DNA from: Lichtheimia corymbifera B2541
Taxonomy: Eukaryota > Mucoromycota > Mucoromycetes > Mucorales > Lichtheimiaceae
Assembly: GCA_000697475.1 (NCBI GenBank)
Contig: JNEU01000922.1
Span: forward strand, 62,001-126,000
DNA length: 64,000 bases
Reading direction: 5' to 3'
Shown: positions 45,964 through 56,609 of the stretch, piece after piece
Layout of the letters: every line of letters starts with the position of its first letter
Numbering within the stretch: the stretch's first letter is position 1
Notes under the pieces: model-generated
Seen by the model: only the letters and a program-made list of their open reading frames with translations
What the model was told of the DNA's origin: nothing
Database searches by the model: none
Translations under genes and position numbers: made by a program

Positions 45964-47191
45964 ATGAGCAAAAACAACGACGGCAAAAAGACCCCTATCC
46001 TCACTCATTTGGTCGCTGGTGGTGCTGCTGGTTTCATGGAAGCATGCACCTGTCATCCATTGGACACGGTCAAAGTCAGAATGCAACTCGCTCGCAAAGC
46101 TCAAGTTAGCGCTTCTGTAAGTAACCTTATTACAACCTAAGGTGCTTGACATGTATATACTAATAACTTACTTAGGGAAGACGCCTTGGTTTCCTAGGTG
46201 TTGGTATTCGCATTGTGCAAAATGAATCTTTCTTAGCTCTCTACAAGGGTCTTGGTGCCGTCATTGGTGGTATCGTGCCTAAGATGGCTATTCGATTCAG
46301 CTCTTTTGAGATCTACAAGGGTGCTCTTGCTGATGAGAATGGCGTTGTTAGCCGTACTGGTGTTTTCCTTGGTAAGTTGGCAACACCTACTTAGCAACCT
46401 TATACTTAATGTCTTTTTTGATTACTTACTGATGCTTTCTGATTTTTTTAGCTGGCCTTGCTGCTGGTACAACTGAAGCAATAGCAGTGGTTGGGCCAAT
46501 GGACCTTATTAAGATCAGGCAGGATTGAATACGACCTTCTTGACATTACAATGTCACTAACTTCATTATCAAATAGATTGCAAGCTCAAAAGCATAGTCT
46601 TTCAGATCCGATGGACATGCCCAAGTATCGCAATGCGCCGCACGCACTCTATACCATCGTCAAGGAGGAAGGTATTGGTGCTTTATACAAGGGTGTCGGC
46701 TTGACTGCTTTGAGACAAGGTATGGTAGTGGGAATTGGATAAAGGGATATGGGATGTGGGATGAACGATGACTAACACGATTCAATCCAGCTACCAACCA
46801 AGCTGCCAATTTCACTGCCTACCAGGAACTCAAGAAGCATGCTCGCAATTTCCAAGGGTTGGATGAGCTTCCTTCATACCAAACCTTAGTGATTGGTGGT
46901 ATCTCTGGTGCCATGGGTCCTCTTTCTAACGCACCTATTGATACTGTGAAGACTCGTATTCAAAGAGCTAACAACCTTACTGGCAATGCCTGGCAACGTG
47001 TTGTTACTGTGAGTACCGAGATTTATACCAAGGAAGGCTTCAAGGCATTCTACAAGGGCTTGACTCCACGTGTATTGCGTGTGGCTCCTGGTCAAGCTGT
47101 TACTTTTGTCGTTTACGAAAAGGTCAAATCATGGATTGATCTTTTTACTGAAAAGGTGCAAGATGGTGAATTGACCAAGCAGACTCAGTAA
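45964..47191 (+). CDS. SFC1: mitochondrial succinate/fumarate carrier
   Basis: Exchanges cytosolic succinate for mitochondrial fumarate at the inner membrane, linking the glyoxylate cycle to gluconeogenesis. Exons 45964-46116, 46176-46371, 46452-46518, 46577-46719 and 46791-47191 (960 nt, 319 aa). Three carrier repeats carry the Px[DE]xx[KR] signature: HPLDTVKVRMQ, GPMDLIKIRLQ and APIDTVKTRIQ. EAIAVVGPMD, YRNAPHALYTIVKEEG and LTALRQATNQAANFTAY match SFC1/Acr1 rather than other carriers. The third intron starts with GC (46519-46520) and ends AG: the only splice that keeps IKIRLQAQ intact, so a GC-AG intron. Confidence 0.93.
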
Positions 47192-47629
47192 CTTATTTCA
47201 CCCAACCCACGCCATCAATTCCCCCACCACACCTTATTATTCAACCATCATATCACAATTCGCAAGATCCTCACCAACAAAATTGACCATCCTCCTGATA
47301 TGTAACCTATATTATGTCATGAACACACACAACACACATTTTTGATTTCGCCTGTACACAGCATTTTTCCCACCCATCCACGCCTTTATTGTATACTTTT
47401 TGGAAACCAATGGTAGAGTTGCACACACGCACGAGCGGAAATAGTAATAAAATTTCACGTTTGCTGTATCCGGAAGCAACCGATCATTCCATCTTTTGGT
47501 GTTGACCCCATCCAACTTGCTTATTCAAGCTGCTTCTTTAACACTCCGTCACACCCACCAACACCATACACCAACCACCCCGAAAAAGTCAACCAGCAAC
47601 AAAAGCCGCCCTCATTCGCATACCGCAAC
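47192..47629. other. intergenic spacer between SFC1 and TAN1
   Basis: 3' flank of SFC1 and promoter of TAN1; C- and A-rich, no gene seen. Confidence 0.5.
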
Positions 47630-48929
47630 ATGTCCAACAAACGATCCAACACGGCAAGATCAGATCAACGCAAAAAGCGTGCCAAATCGTTCTTTTGTGC
47701 CAAGGTTCTTTCTTTGATCAGCTATTTGAGATCGATCGTCCAAGTCTCTCATGCGTTGTTATGGGGGTTTGTTAGGAACGAGTCAAGGCATATGACAAAT
47801 TTGCTATCCGGCCCAATATGAAGGGTGTCATGGTTACATGTACACGAGGGAAGGAGGCAGCAGCTTCCAAAGAAGTGATTGACATGTTTGAACAGGTATT
47901 ATTAATCTTTTATGATGCATGATGACACATGGCTGACACATGTATGTACTATTTAGTATGCTGCTGAAATGTATCCTGAAGCATTCAATGAGAACAAGGA
48001 TGATGACGATGATGATGATGATGAAGACGACATTGAAGCTGCCATTCAGAAGGAAGTTGCTCAATTGAAAAAGGGCAAAAAGAAAAAATTCATCAATACT
48101 TCGACCAACATGGATTGTGGTAAGTAAGGGATGGGGTGGGGTCATCGGGAAAAGGGTATGTTGTCATGGGGGAGGGGTTGAAGGGGGCCGTTTTGGGGGG
48201 GCCGGTACTTTGTGTGAGCGGAAACTTTATTATCTCGTTTTTCTGATTTGCTTATCTCTTTATAAACCTTTTTCCACATCAGTGCTATTCATCGAGACTC
48301 GGGATCCTATTGAGCCAGTGCCATTTGTCCATCATATTCTTTCCGATTTGGCAAAAACTCAACGCAAACGAACGCGCTATGTCTCTCGCTTGTTGCCTGT
48401 GCAAACCACTTGCAATGCCAACCTGAATGCCATAGAACAACACAGTAAACCCATTTTGGCGCCCAAGTTTCACAATGACAATGATGATGAGCAACCCTCC
48501 TCCAAAGCGGTAAATGATTATTCCCACGCATATTGCTATGGATGTGTGCGTGCGTGATCGTCCATTTGTAAACTGACATATCCCGATTTCTTCCAGTTTG
48601 CCGTGGTTGCCCGTGTTCGGAACTGTGATAAAATGGATCGCATGTCAGTCATCCAAACGCTCGCATCGGTAGTGGGTCCTGGCCATCGTGTCGATCTGGA
48701 TAACCCCGAGATTACTATCATTGCCGAGATCTGTCAGGTAAAAAGAAATGCTGGAATTGAAAATGGATAATGATATCTAATGCATCATCATCTCTAGGAT
48801 ATTTGTATGCTCTCAGCAGTTGAGGATTTCAACGAGTTCAAAAAGTACAACATTGAAAGCATCATTTCAGCAGCCAAGAAGATAGACAAAGAAGAGAAGA
48901 CGCAGGATCAAAAGCAAAAAGATGAATAA
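47630..48929 (+). CDS. TAN1: TAN1/THUMPD1-like tRNA acetylation adaptor
   Basis: Partner of the Kre33/NAT10 acetyltransferase needed for N4-acetylcytidine at position 12 of tRNA-Leu and tRNA-Ser; binds tRNA through a THUMP domain. Exons 47630-47704, 47776-47895, 47957-48119, 48283-48509, 48597-48737 and 48798-48929 (858 nt, 285 aa). MKGVMVTCTRGKEAAASKEV marks the conserved N-terminal strand. The THUMP part has LFIETRDPIEPVPFVHHIL, RTRYVSRLLPVQTTCNAN, FAVVARVRNCDKMDRMSVI and PEITIIAEICQDICMLSAVE. An acidic run and a Lys-rich run (KKGKKKKF) sit between. The first donor is the weak GTTCTT; all others are canonical. Confidence 0.92.
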
Positions 48930-49805
48930 AGGGCAAAGGGGATTGCATCAATGTACCGGATTGTGGATTCTTCCATATTGTTCAAATACAATGATCAGTT
49001 TTTTGATCTGTTACCTTTCTTCATATCTATGCAGCGTTTTTGGACGGCTCATCGGCACTGTCGGGGAAATGGATACAGCTTGCACTACGTCAGTACCATG
49101 CATATTCGAGATTACGATTGATAACTTTGATCTTGTTGTGTCTCCGCGATTATCTTGACATATCCGAATGCTCTATACGACAAGAATGACACCATTTATA
49201 TAATGAACAAGGAGTACCATATGGGATTGCAGCTTTCTTGTATATTGCTAAAGTGATGGATGGCTCGGGATCCCCGCGTTGATAAGTTGGTCGTTTGCGT
49301 CTTAGATGAGAGAGGGGACTAAAATTGATTTTGATATTGGGATAGTCGCTGATACCGAGGATAGGGTACATATTTAAACGTTAGCTAGCATTCGTCTCCT
49401 GGGTTACTGTAAAGAAAATAAATCCGCTTTATCGCATATCAATCTTAATTATCTGCACATTGTGGTGTGCTTTGCGAGGGAATAGGATTGGTGTTATGCT
49501 ATCGAATGCAGCCTTTGTTCAAGACACAATGAATCAATCAGACCCTATCCCTTCTCCTCTTTTCTTTTACCACAGCATCGTATACCTTCATTATTCGACG
49601 TTGTTTACTTGCGTACCTTCCTAAAGGTAATCATCATCATCATCCATTTTTGCAGGAATCTGTCAATGAACGTGCATGTGCAACCACCACGTGCGATTTC
49701 ATTCAGTTGCTCATGTTTCCGTTAATGCAGTTCACATCATCCATTAGAAGAAAGCAACTCTATCACGCTTACAGCATATGTAATACATAAAGGTACCTGT
49801 TTCTC
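48930..49805. other. intergenic, no gene seen
   Basis: AT-rich with a short ATC repeat near 49631-49645. No coding character or RNA gene recognised. Confidence 0.5.
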
Positions 49806-50275
49806 AACATTTTCATAGTGAAGCGCGAGGTCTTTATGAGAACAAAACTGCTCGTTATGTCGACAGCATCTTGCGTGCAAGTTTCACGGTCGAGATAGGC
49901 AATCTCGGGAGGCTGGGCCGCACGTTACCAACGGTTCATGGTCTAACCATCATTTGGACCGTCCCGCGTTTGAAATTCTCATAATGAAGCGTGCGGTTTT
50001 TAAATGAATGGGGTTGATCAGCATGACTCAGAGAACCTTCTTACCAAGTTTCATGTTCAAAGTGGGCAATCCCAAGATTCTTCATACTAAATGACATTTT
50101 ATTAAATCCGGCGCTTTCCCAATTTCCATCCGTTATAGTCAATCCCACATTATGCTCTCCCGTTCGAAGTTTTCAAATGAAGTGTGGGTTCTTTATAAAT
50201 ACAAAGTTGTTCAGCATGTCCTAGAGCATCTTGTGTGAAAGTTTGAGGTTCGAAACAGGCAATCCCAATATCATG
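49806..50275 (+). repeat. three degenerate direct repeats, about 160-200 bp period
   Basis: Three blocks begin near 49812 (TTCATAGTGAAGCGCGAGG), 49976 (CTCATAATGAAGCGTGCGG) and 50171 (TTCAAATGAAGTGTGGG). Each continues with a GAACAAA- or CAAAGTTG-type stretch, an AGCATCTTG or AGAACCTTC word, AAGTTTCA/AAGTTTGA, and finally GGCAATC followed by CC or TC. They alternate with unlike spacers and carry no open frame. They end just before dispersed repeat copy B. Confidence 0.75.
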
Positions 50276-50314
50276 CATTGATATCAGTGTATATGGATAT
50301 GTCTGACTACCTGA

Positions 50315-53180
50315 CAGATTTAATTTCCACCTCTTCCACTGCTACTTTATTTTCCTCTTCTTGCCATTCTCAACCGTTGATGCATTCAAGTACAACTACA
50401 GCCTGCGAACGATTGTCCTGCTTCACCCCATGATGTCGATCCTGCAACTGCCTTGATCCGATTGTCTTCAGCTGAATGGCAGGTCCATGCCATGTGCACC
50501 CCACGACAACACCCGCGTCCCTTGACACTACATGTTCTCTTGTACACTCTTCTGCCACAATCAAACGTAACAGCATTCATTTCAGCAGCTGTTATTACCA
50601 AGGTCTTTATTCCATTGCCTCAAACAGCGTCCACAGCCTTGTCACTCTACTACAACACACTCTCTTGCACACTCCTCTGCCGCGACCAAACGTAGCAGCT
50701 GCTGCTATTATCAAGATCTTTGCTTCATTGTCTCGAGTTACTTGAAGCAACTTGCTTTGGTACATACGGATTACAATGGATGGGAAGCCATATCAGCTAT
50801 CAAGTACACCACAATACAAGCTCTTCACCTGGTTGGGCTGTGATGGAAGAAAATGACCAAGAAAGAATTGACCAGCAGCCGGATGGAGAAGGGAGCACAT
50901 CGACAGCTATCCTATGGTTGTCTTCAACTAACATGTTGGATTTGATGGATGGATGCAGTCAAGTACGGTGATGAGGTCTCCTGAAATGTTGCTTTGGTTA
51001 CTTGGCGCGTCATGAGCAGGAAAGATCACGTGGATACGGCTAAGGATGACGATGGATTGGATGGGATCGACCAAATGGATGTTATCTTGGTGAAAAGGTG
51101 CTTTACAGTCATGGACACTATTGGAATAGTCAAGTCGATGCATGCAGCAGCTATATTACAATCATGGATGAAGGATATTTATGACGGCAGCAATCAAGAA
51201 TAGAATGACACAATTATCACTGTTGACTCTTATGTGATCCACCACCCGTAGCTTATTCAATTTGTTCCCTTATCATACTTTCTCGATAAACAACATGCAC
51301 GCTACCATGTACTATTCTTCATTCAACATAATATAAAAGAGCATCGTACAATCAGATCATATGCGCGAGATGTTGATCACTTGGTTGGTTTCGGATTGCA
51401 AAGGGGGGGATAGAAAACTTGCACACATGATTCTTTGAGCCACGCTGAGCAACTTGGTTCTATCAAAGACCCCCAAGCTTCATTGTAAGATTTTGAGATA
51501 TGGGCGTCTTTATGTTTTGCCTATGCCGTAAGCGTGATGGAGTTGCTTCCTCCTAATGGATGGTGTCCACCTCATTAACGGGAAAATGAAGAGCTGAGTG
51601 AAATTGCACTTGGCGATTCACACGCACCCCCTTGACAGGTTGTTGCACAAATGGATGATGGTAATGATTGCCTTTAGAAAGATACATAAGTATACAACAT
51701 CCAATAATGAATGTGTGTCAAGGCATGTGTATGACAATAATGGTCCCATATCACATTTGGATTCTGTAGTCTGTCGAGCTGCATAAAAAGGGATGCGCAC
51801 GGACCATGCTTGATGGCACAGCCAGTTAAAAAGTTACTAGGGGCATGCACAATTGAAATAATAACATATAGCGTAGGTGGTAACTGGTAATTTAGAATCC
51901 CCATTGTTATATGCAGAGGTCAATACATGCTTTATTCATGATGCATTCGTTATATGGACATTGCTATTTGAGAGCCACTTTACATAATAATAAAAAAAGC
52001 TGAATCAATATCAGTAGCAGCAGTATACGAAGATGATGATGATGAACGTATATTAGCTATTCCATTACTCTCAATTGTCCCCATATTCTTACTGCAACAA
52101 TATCATTTTATTGGTATAAGAGCAGCACGTCATGGCTTTTGGGATGTGTGGAAGCTCCCCAGGCAAGCCTCGTAAATCGAAGTCTGGTGCGTTGGCCGTT
52201 GAGAGGTGTTGGCCAATGGGAACGCCTCAATTTGAAATTCAGCAGCGTCGCGACGAGAGACAAAGTGCTGCGCGTCGCCTGGCAACCTCCACCCTCTTTT
52301 CTCTCTCAACTCCATCGATCGATCTGCAGGGCGTGGTAAGCTGTTTCAGCTACTACGCTGTGTTGGTCATAGTAAGTTGTTTCTATCTTTTCGTTGTATT
52401 GCTTGTAATACTCACATGCCTTGTTTGCAGCGACTGGAGGACCTAATGGAGCCCCTCAAAGCCCAGTTTCCATGGTGTACAATGTCCATGAATCCCAGCA
52501 GATCTTGATACGAAGGTAGCAAGGATGTTGGCCATTCCTCGTAAACTGGCTGCCCACCACGTGTCGGCGTGTTGCATGGGCGTTTGGCCGAGGACGAAAC
52601 GCAGACCGGTAGCAGTGTCCAGGGTGCACTAATAAATTGACCGCTATCCAAAGATACCAACAAGTGGCTCTTGTTTGGGTAATGCTAAAGGATTCACTGG
52701 AGGGAACTGGAGGGGGAAGGTACGTATGTACTCTCTTAAAACATGTATTAACTGATCACACTTTGCTACACTTTTGTATCTGCATGGTTTCTTCCCAACG
52801 AGGTTTTGGCGCGTCAAGTCCAGCACCTTGACTAGGATGGGTTGTGGGAAACTGCAACCTTATCTTGGGCTAAAGTGGCATACACAAGCGCCTCGTCGAC
52901 CTGGAATTGGTGCCTACAGGTAGAGGTTGGGGATGGTTGAGTGGCGACCTTCTCGTTGGTCATCCCTGTGAGTACTTTAGCCTTGGCTTTAGGAAACCAA
53001 CAGCTGCTCGTTTAGTCTAGTATTGTATTGTAATTCAATAAACCATGTTCTTTTATTAAACATAATATATTCTTGCCTTTGTATGTATGATAATTCATTA
53101 TCAAGTAACATTTGACTGATCTCCATTGTATGTCAATTAAAAATGATAACCCACGAACGATCCAAGTGGTGTTGCTATGG
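50315..53180 (+). repeat. dispersed repeat, copy B (about 2.9 kb)
   Basis: Same orientation and order as copy A (27210-30180). Conserved small frames: SWMKDIYDGSNQE (stop 51201-51203) and AFRKIHKYTTSNNECVSR, HLDSVVCRAA (stop 51784-51786), with in-frame indels relative to A in the second. The last part (52099-53060) is almost identical to A, including GTAAGC...TTTGCAG intron-like signals around 52336-52430. A 2-nt indel relative to A at about 52261 breaks the frame of any long coding reading there. No mobility gene or terminal repeat found. Confidence 0.8.
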
Positions 53181-54145
53181 TGTGCTTTTCTTGTATATTG
53201 TGGTATGTGCCGGTGTCATCATTACCAAGCTTTATTGAATTCACCGTATATGACTAAGCCTTTTCTACCATCCTACAACTAGCAAAATGTTGTTGGAATT
53301 ACGTAATTGCGACAAGTGGAAACACAACTGCCAACTTCAAATATCAAGTTGCTGTATATAATCGCCTTTGCGAGATGCGCTTGATCCAAAGGAGAAATAG
53401 AGCACTCATCCTCATTACAAGACCACTACGGAGCCACTTTTATTATTCCATCATCTAAGCTACATATAATCCATAAGCAACACAAGTGTCCAATAAACAA
53501 TGCTTCCATATACCCATTTTGTCATGGTCATTTTGATCCATCGTAGTCACTGTCGTCATGAGAGCCATCCACGGCGCAAATAGAATCAAGCATCATCATC
53601 TTGCCAAGAGAAAGGTAAACCACACTTGTCTGTGTCATTGTGCATCTCGTTACGGTTGTCATTGTCGTATCTACGAAAGAGCAAGCAATTCTGGATAACC
53701 AAATCTCCATCAATGCCATCACCTTCATAGTATCCAGGGACCATCGTTCATCCTCTCCAATAAAGGAAGAAGATCCCCTAATAGTTGCCATTTATTAATG
53801 AGCAAAAACAACAAGGTGTGCAGTGGCACAATTAAACGGATGCCAAGTTGGGTATATTCACGTGATTAATTATCGTCGTTGAACCCCTGATTTAGACATG
53901 AATGACACCAGAACTATGCAATCTAGATCGTGGAATTGATACAATGGTTTAACCAATTAAATGAAGAAGAATGACACACGCACCATTGAGACTACTTTAA
54001 TGAATGGCATGCAGGGAGGAAGATTTAAAGTTTCATTGGTGGGGGTCATACACGTACCAATCTGTCATTGTCCCATTATTGCTCCTGCTGTCGCACGAGA
54101 CAAGTTTTCTTTCTTCAACACACACCATTCACGACACTCATTGAC
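53181..54145. other. intergenic, no gene seen
   Basis: Short open frames on both strands without protein character. The final 60 bp are the leader of the next gene. Confidence 0.45.
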
Positions 54146-55031
54146 ATGACGCTGACACGGACACCCTTTTGCTTGACCCGCTCTGAACAAATTCAAGGCA
54201 TGGCCAATCGCATCTTGTATTCACGTTTCTATATTGGCCTGTATATCGGTCTTGCTGCTTTGAGCGTCCTTTCTATAATAATGGTAACGAGCGATCGCAA
54301 TCCTACCACCCCATGTTGTACTCACTACAGCTTCTTGTTTCCTTCATTGTGTGTTTTCCATGGCAGTCGTTACGCGAGACTTGGTATGTAGGTAGGCATA
54401 CTCTCCTGCTGTCCCTATTTCCAGCACATCAACACGCATATCATATCGACCTTGTTACTGATACTGATCCTTACTACTAGCCCATCGCCACTGTTTCTTC
54501 TTTTCGAGTTTGTGATTAATATGGCCATGATGATGGAGGTGACCATACGGTTTCTGGCATTGAGGAAGGTATGTGCGTGTATGCATCAGGGTTGGGGTGT
54601 TTGGTTCCTGAGTTTCGCTGATCCGTTCATGTCACTCATTCATTGTAGGCGTTCTGGCATTCACTATGGAACGCAATGGATGCCATGTTGGTGCTGCTTT
54701 GTGTGGTGACACTCCTTATCCTTATCTTTGCCGATTGCTCCACAGGTGAACGCCGAGAAGCCATGATTGATACAATGCTGCTGGTGGTGCGTAATGGCGT
54801 CCAATTATATCGCCTTATCACTGTGGCTCGAAAGTAAGTTGAAGTTTACCTTTGGAAAAGAGCAAAGTGAACAAGAGGACTGATATACATGTTATTAGAA
54901 ACAAGCGCTCAATAGCAGTTCGATCATCAACCATCGATTTCCGATACGTGGACGAGGAAGGCATTGACCTGTATAAGATGGAGGAGCAGGAGGAGCAATT
55001 CTGGCACGAATATGGAAACGATCATTTGTAA
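54146..55031 (+). CDS. voltage-sensor-domain-only membrane protein
   Basis: Four predicted membrane helices without a pore. Exons 54146-54283, 54367-54383, 54481-54568, 54649-54833 and 54899-55031 (561 nt, 186 aa), all in phase; exon 2 is 17 nt. S1: FYIGLYIGLAALSVLSIIM. S2: FLLFEFVINMAMMMEVTIRF, with acidic residues as in voltage sensors. S3: WNAMDAMLVLLCVVTLLILI, with the N/D pair typical of S3. S4-like: VVRNGVQLYRLITVARKNKR with spaced Arg. The tail is acidic and possibly coiled (DLYKMEEQEEQFW). The layout resembles an ion-transport-domain fragment or Hv1-type voltage sensor, but S4 arginines are not in the strict RxxRxxR spacing. Function is not assigned. Confidence 0.72.
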
Positions 55032-56532
55032 CGACACCATTATACCAATTGGCGAGGAGATACCCAGAGTAGCAAACACCAGTATAGACATTGACACTAG
55101 AGGAGGAATCAACCAAACCAACCTTATGAACGTGCACCTTTGATCACACTTATTGAGTGGACCACTTTCCCATCTACTGCATAAAATAAACCATCTCTCT
55201 CGTTGAAACACCTCATATGTAATCAGAGACATTCTTTGGATTGTTGTGACACATCAACCCACCCATTTTTCATTTCCAATTCCCCAGCCTTTCACATAGG
55301 TCACGAGAGCTTACCAAACGGATAATTTATACCAATGTATCCCGATAAGAGATTATTCACAACCAATCGTCTCCTAGCTCTGTAAGCAAGTGCGATGGAG
55401 GAAACTGGGACCTTGCTGAATTATGCTATTCATGCGTCATTCATCACCCCGCTATTTCCCACAACATTTTTGCAAGTCGACGTATGCACCTTCTTTACAA
55501 TCAGGATCGTCGTCCTTCGATATCATAGAAAATGATAAAACCAGCGCTCCATTGAGCCCTTGGCAGTACAAGGAGCAAGGCAGGATGAATGGGGAGGGAC
55601 ATTGCTTTGTCAATGCGTGTATTTTGATATGTAGCATGCATGCATGCCTGAGAGAAGAGGACCATTATGCAAATACAAAAGGTCCAAAAGGAGAATTTTT
55701 ATATCCGTTTGAAGGACACAGCTTTTTCTCATGCACATCAAAATGACCAATGCCTTGTCCACGATGTTTCTTGTTAGCATACATGGCTGTCATTTGGTTC
55801 GCCGCAATGCAAATGCAAAGGGTTCATCATGATGATTATATTAATAAGCATCGTCAAAAAAGCCCATGCACCACGTAGACATGACGCCATTAGACACGTC
55901 TTTCATGCTTGAGAGGGATTGCTTGACATTCTTCCAGCTCTCTTAAAATGGCAATTTCCTCAATGTTTGTTCAATAGTAAATAAGCTGTATCAGGCAAAG
56001 AGACCTTGTGCATGTTGATTACAAGGAGAAAAGTTAGAGGAGTGGTGCAAGTGGTATATATTAGGTGATCGGTTTTTCTCGAAGCGCGCTCCAGAGTGCG
56101 TGATCCCAAATATGCTGTGCAATCTTTGTGGTGTGGGGTGGTTCCAAATGCGTTACACATAACCTAACCAGTGTTCATACAACATGTTTTGTGGGGAAGC
56201 TCTTTTTCCCGAAAGTTGAGTAAATCAGGTCCATTGCAGCTTAGAAACACTGATTTAAGCAATGGCAGTATCATCCATTACCTTAGTCAAGGGAATAGGT
56301 GAAATATATGATATGGAGATGGGATGATCCGAAAACACGGAATGGTCAAGCTTTGTTTCCGCTCCAGTAGTAGTCATCGCATCATGGTTTGTTGCACCAT
56401 AGGGGAATTTTCCCCAAACCAGAAATCCCCTTTAATACAACAGAGCTACACAACACCGCTGTCATGAGAAAAACAAGGCACATTCAATAGGATGGGAGAA
56501 TCGTGAGGGAACAACTTGTGCTACATCATGAC
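55032..56532. other. intergenic, no gene seen
   Basis: About 1.5 kb with scattered short frames (for example 55423-55746) lacking protein character. C-rich CCCC words near 56405-56430 lie in the GH3 upstream region. Confidence 0.45.
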
Positions 56533-56542
56533 GATATATATA
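56533..56542 (+). promoter_or_regulatory. TATA element of the GH3 gene
   Basis: GATATATATA about 70 bp upstream of the beta-glucosidase ATG (56610). Confidence 0.45.
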
Positions 56543-56609
56543 ATGAGATCCAAATCAGCATCCCTCTTGTCATTGTCAGCAGTAATCAACAACACAAGCA
56601 TAGTAGAAG

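Noticed and set aside
50250..50262. GGTTCGAAAC, resembling a tRNA B box
   Set aside because: The next bases do not complete the B-box, no cloverleaf can be folded around it,and it lies inside the degenerate triplicate repeat.
55423..55746. 107-codon plus-strand frame
   Set aside because: No start context, splice logic, domain or signal peptide; isolated in a non-coding stretch.
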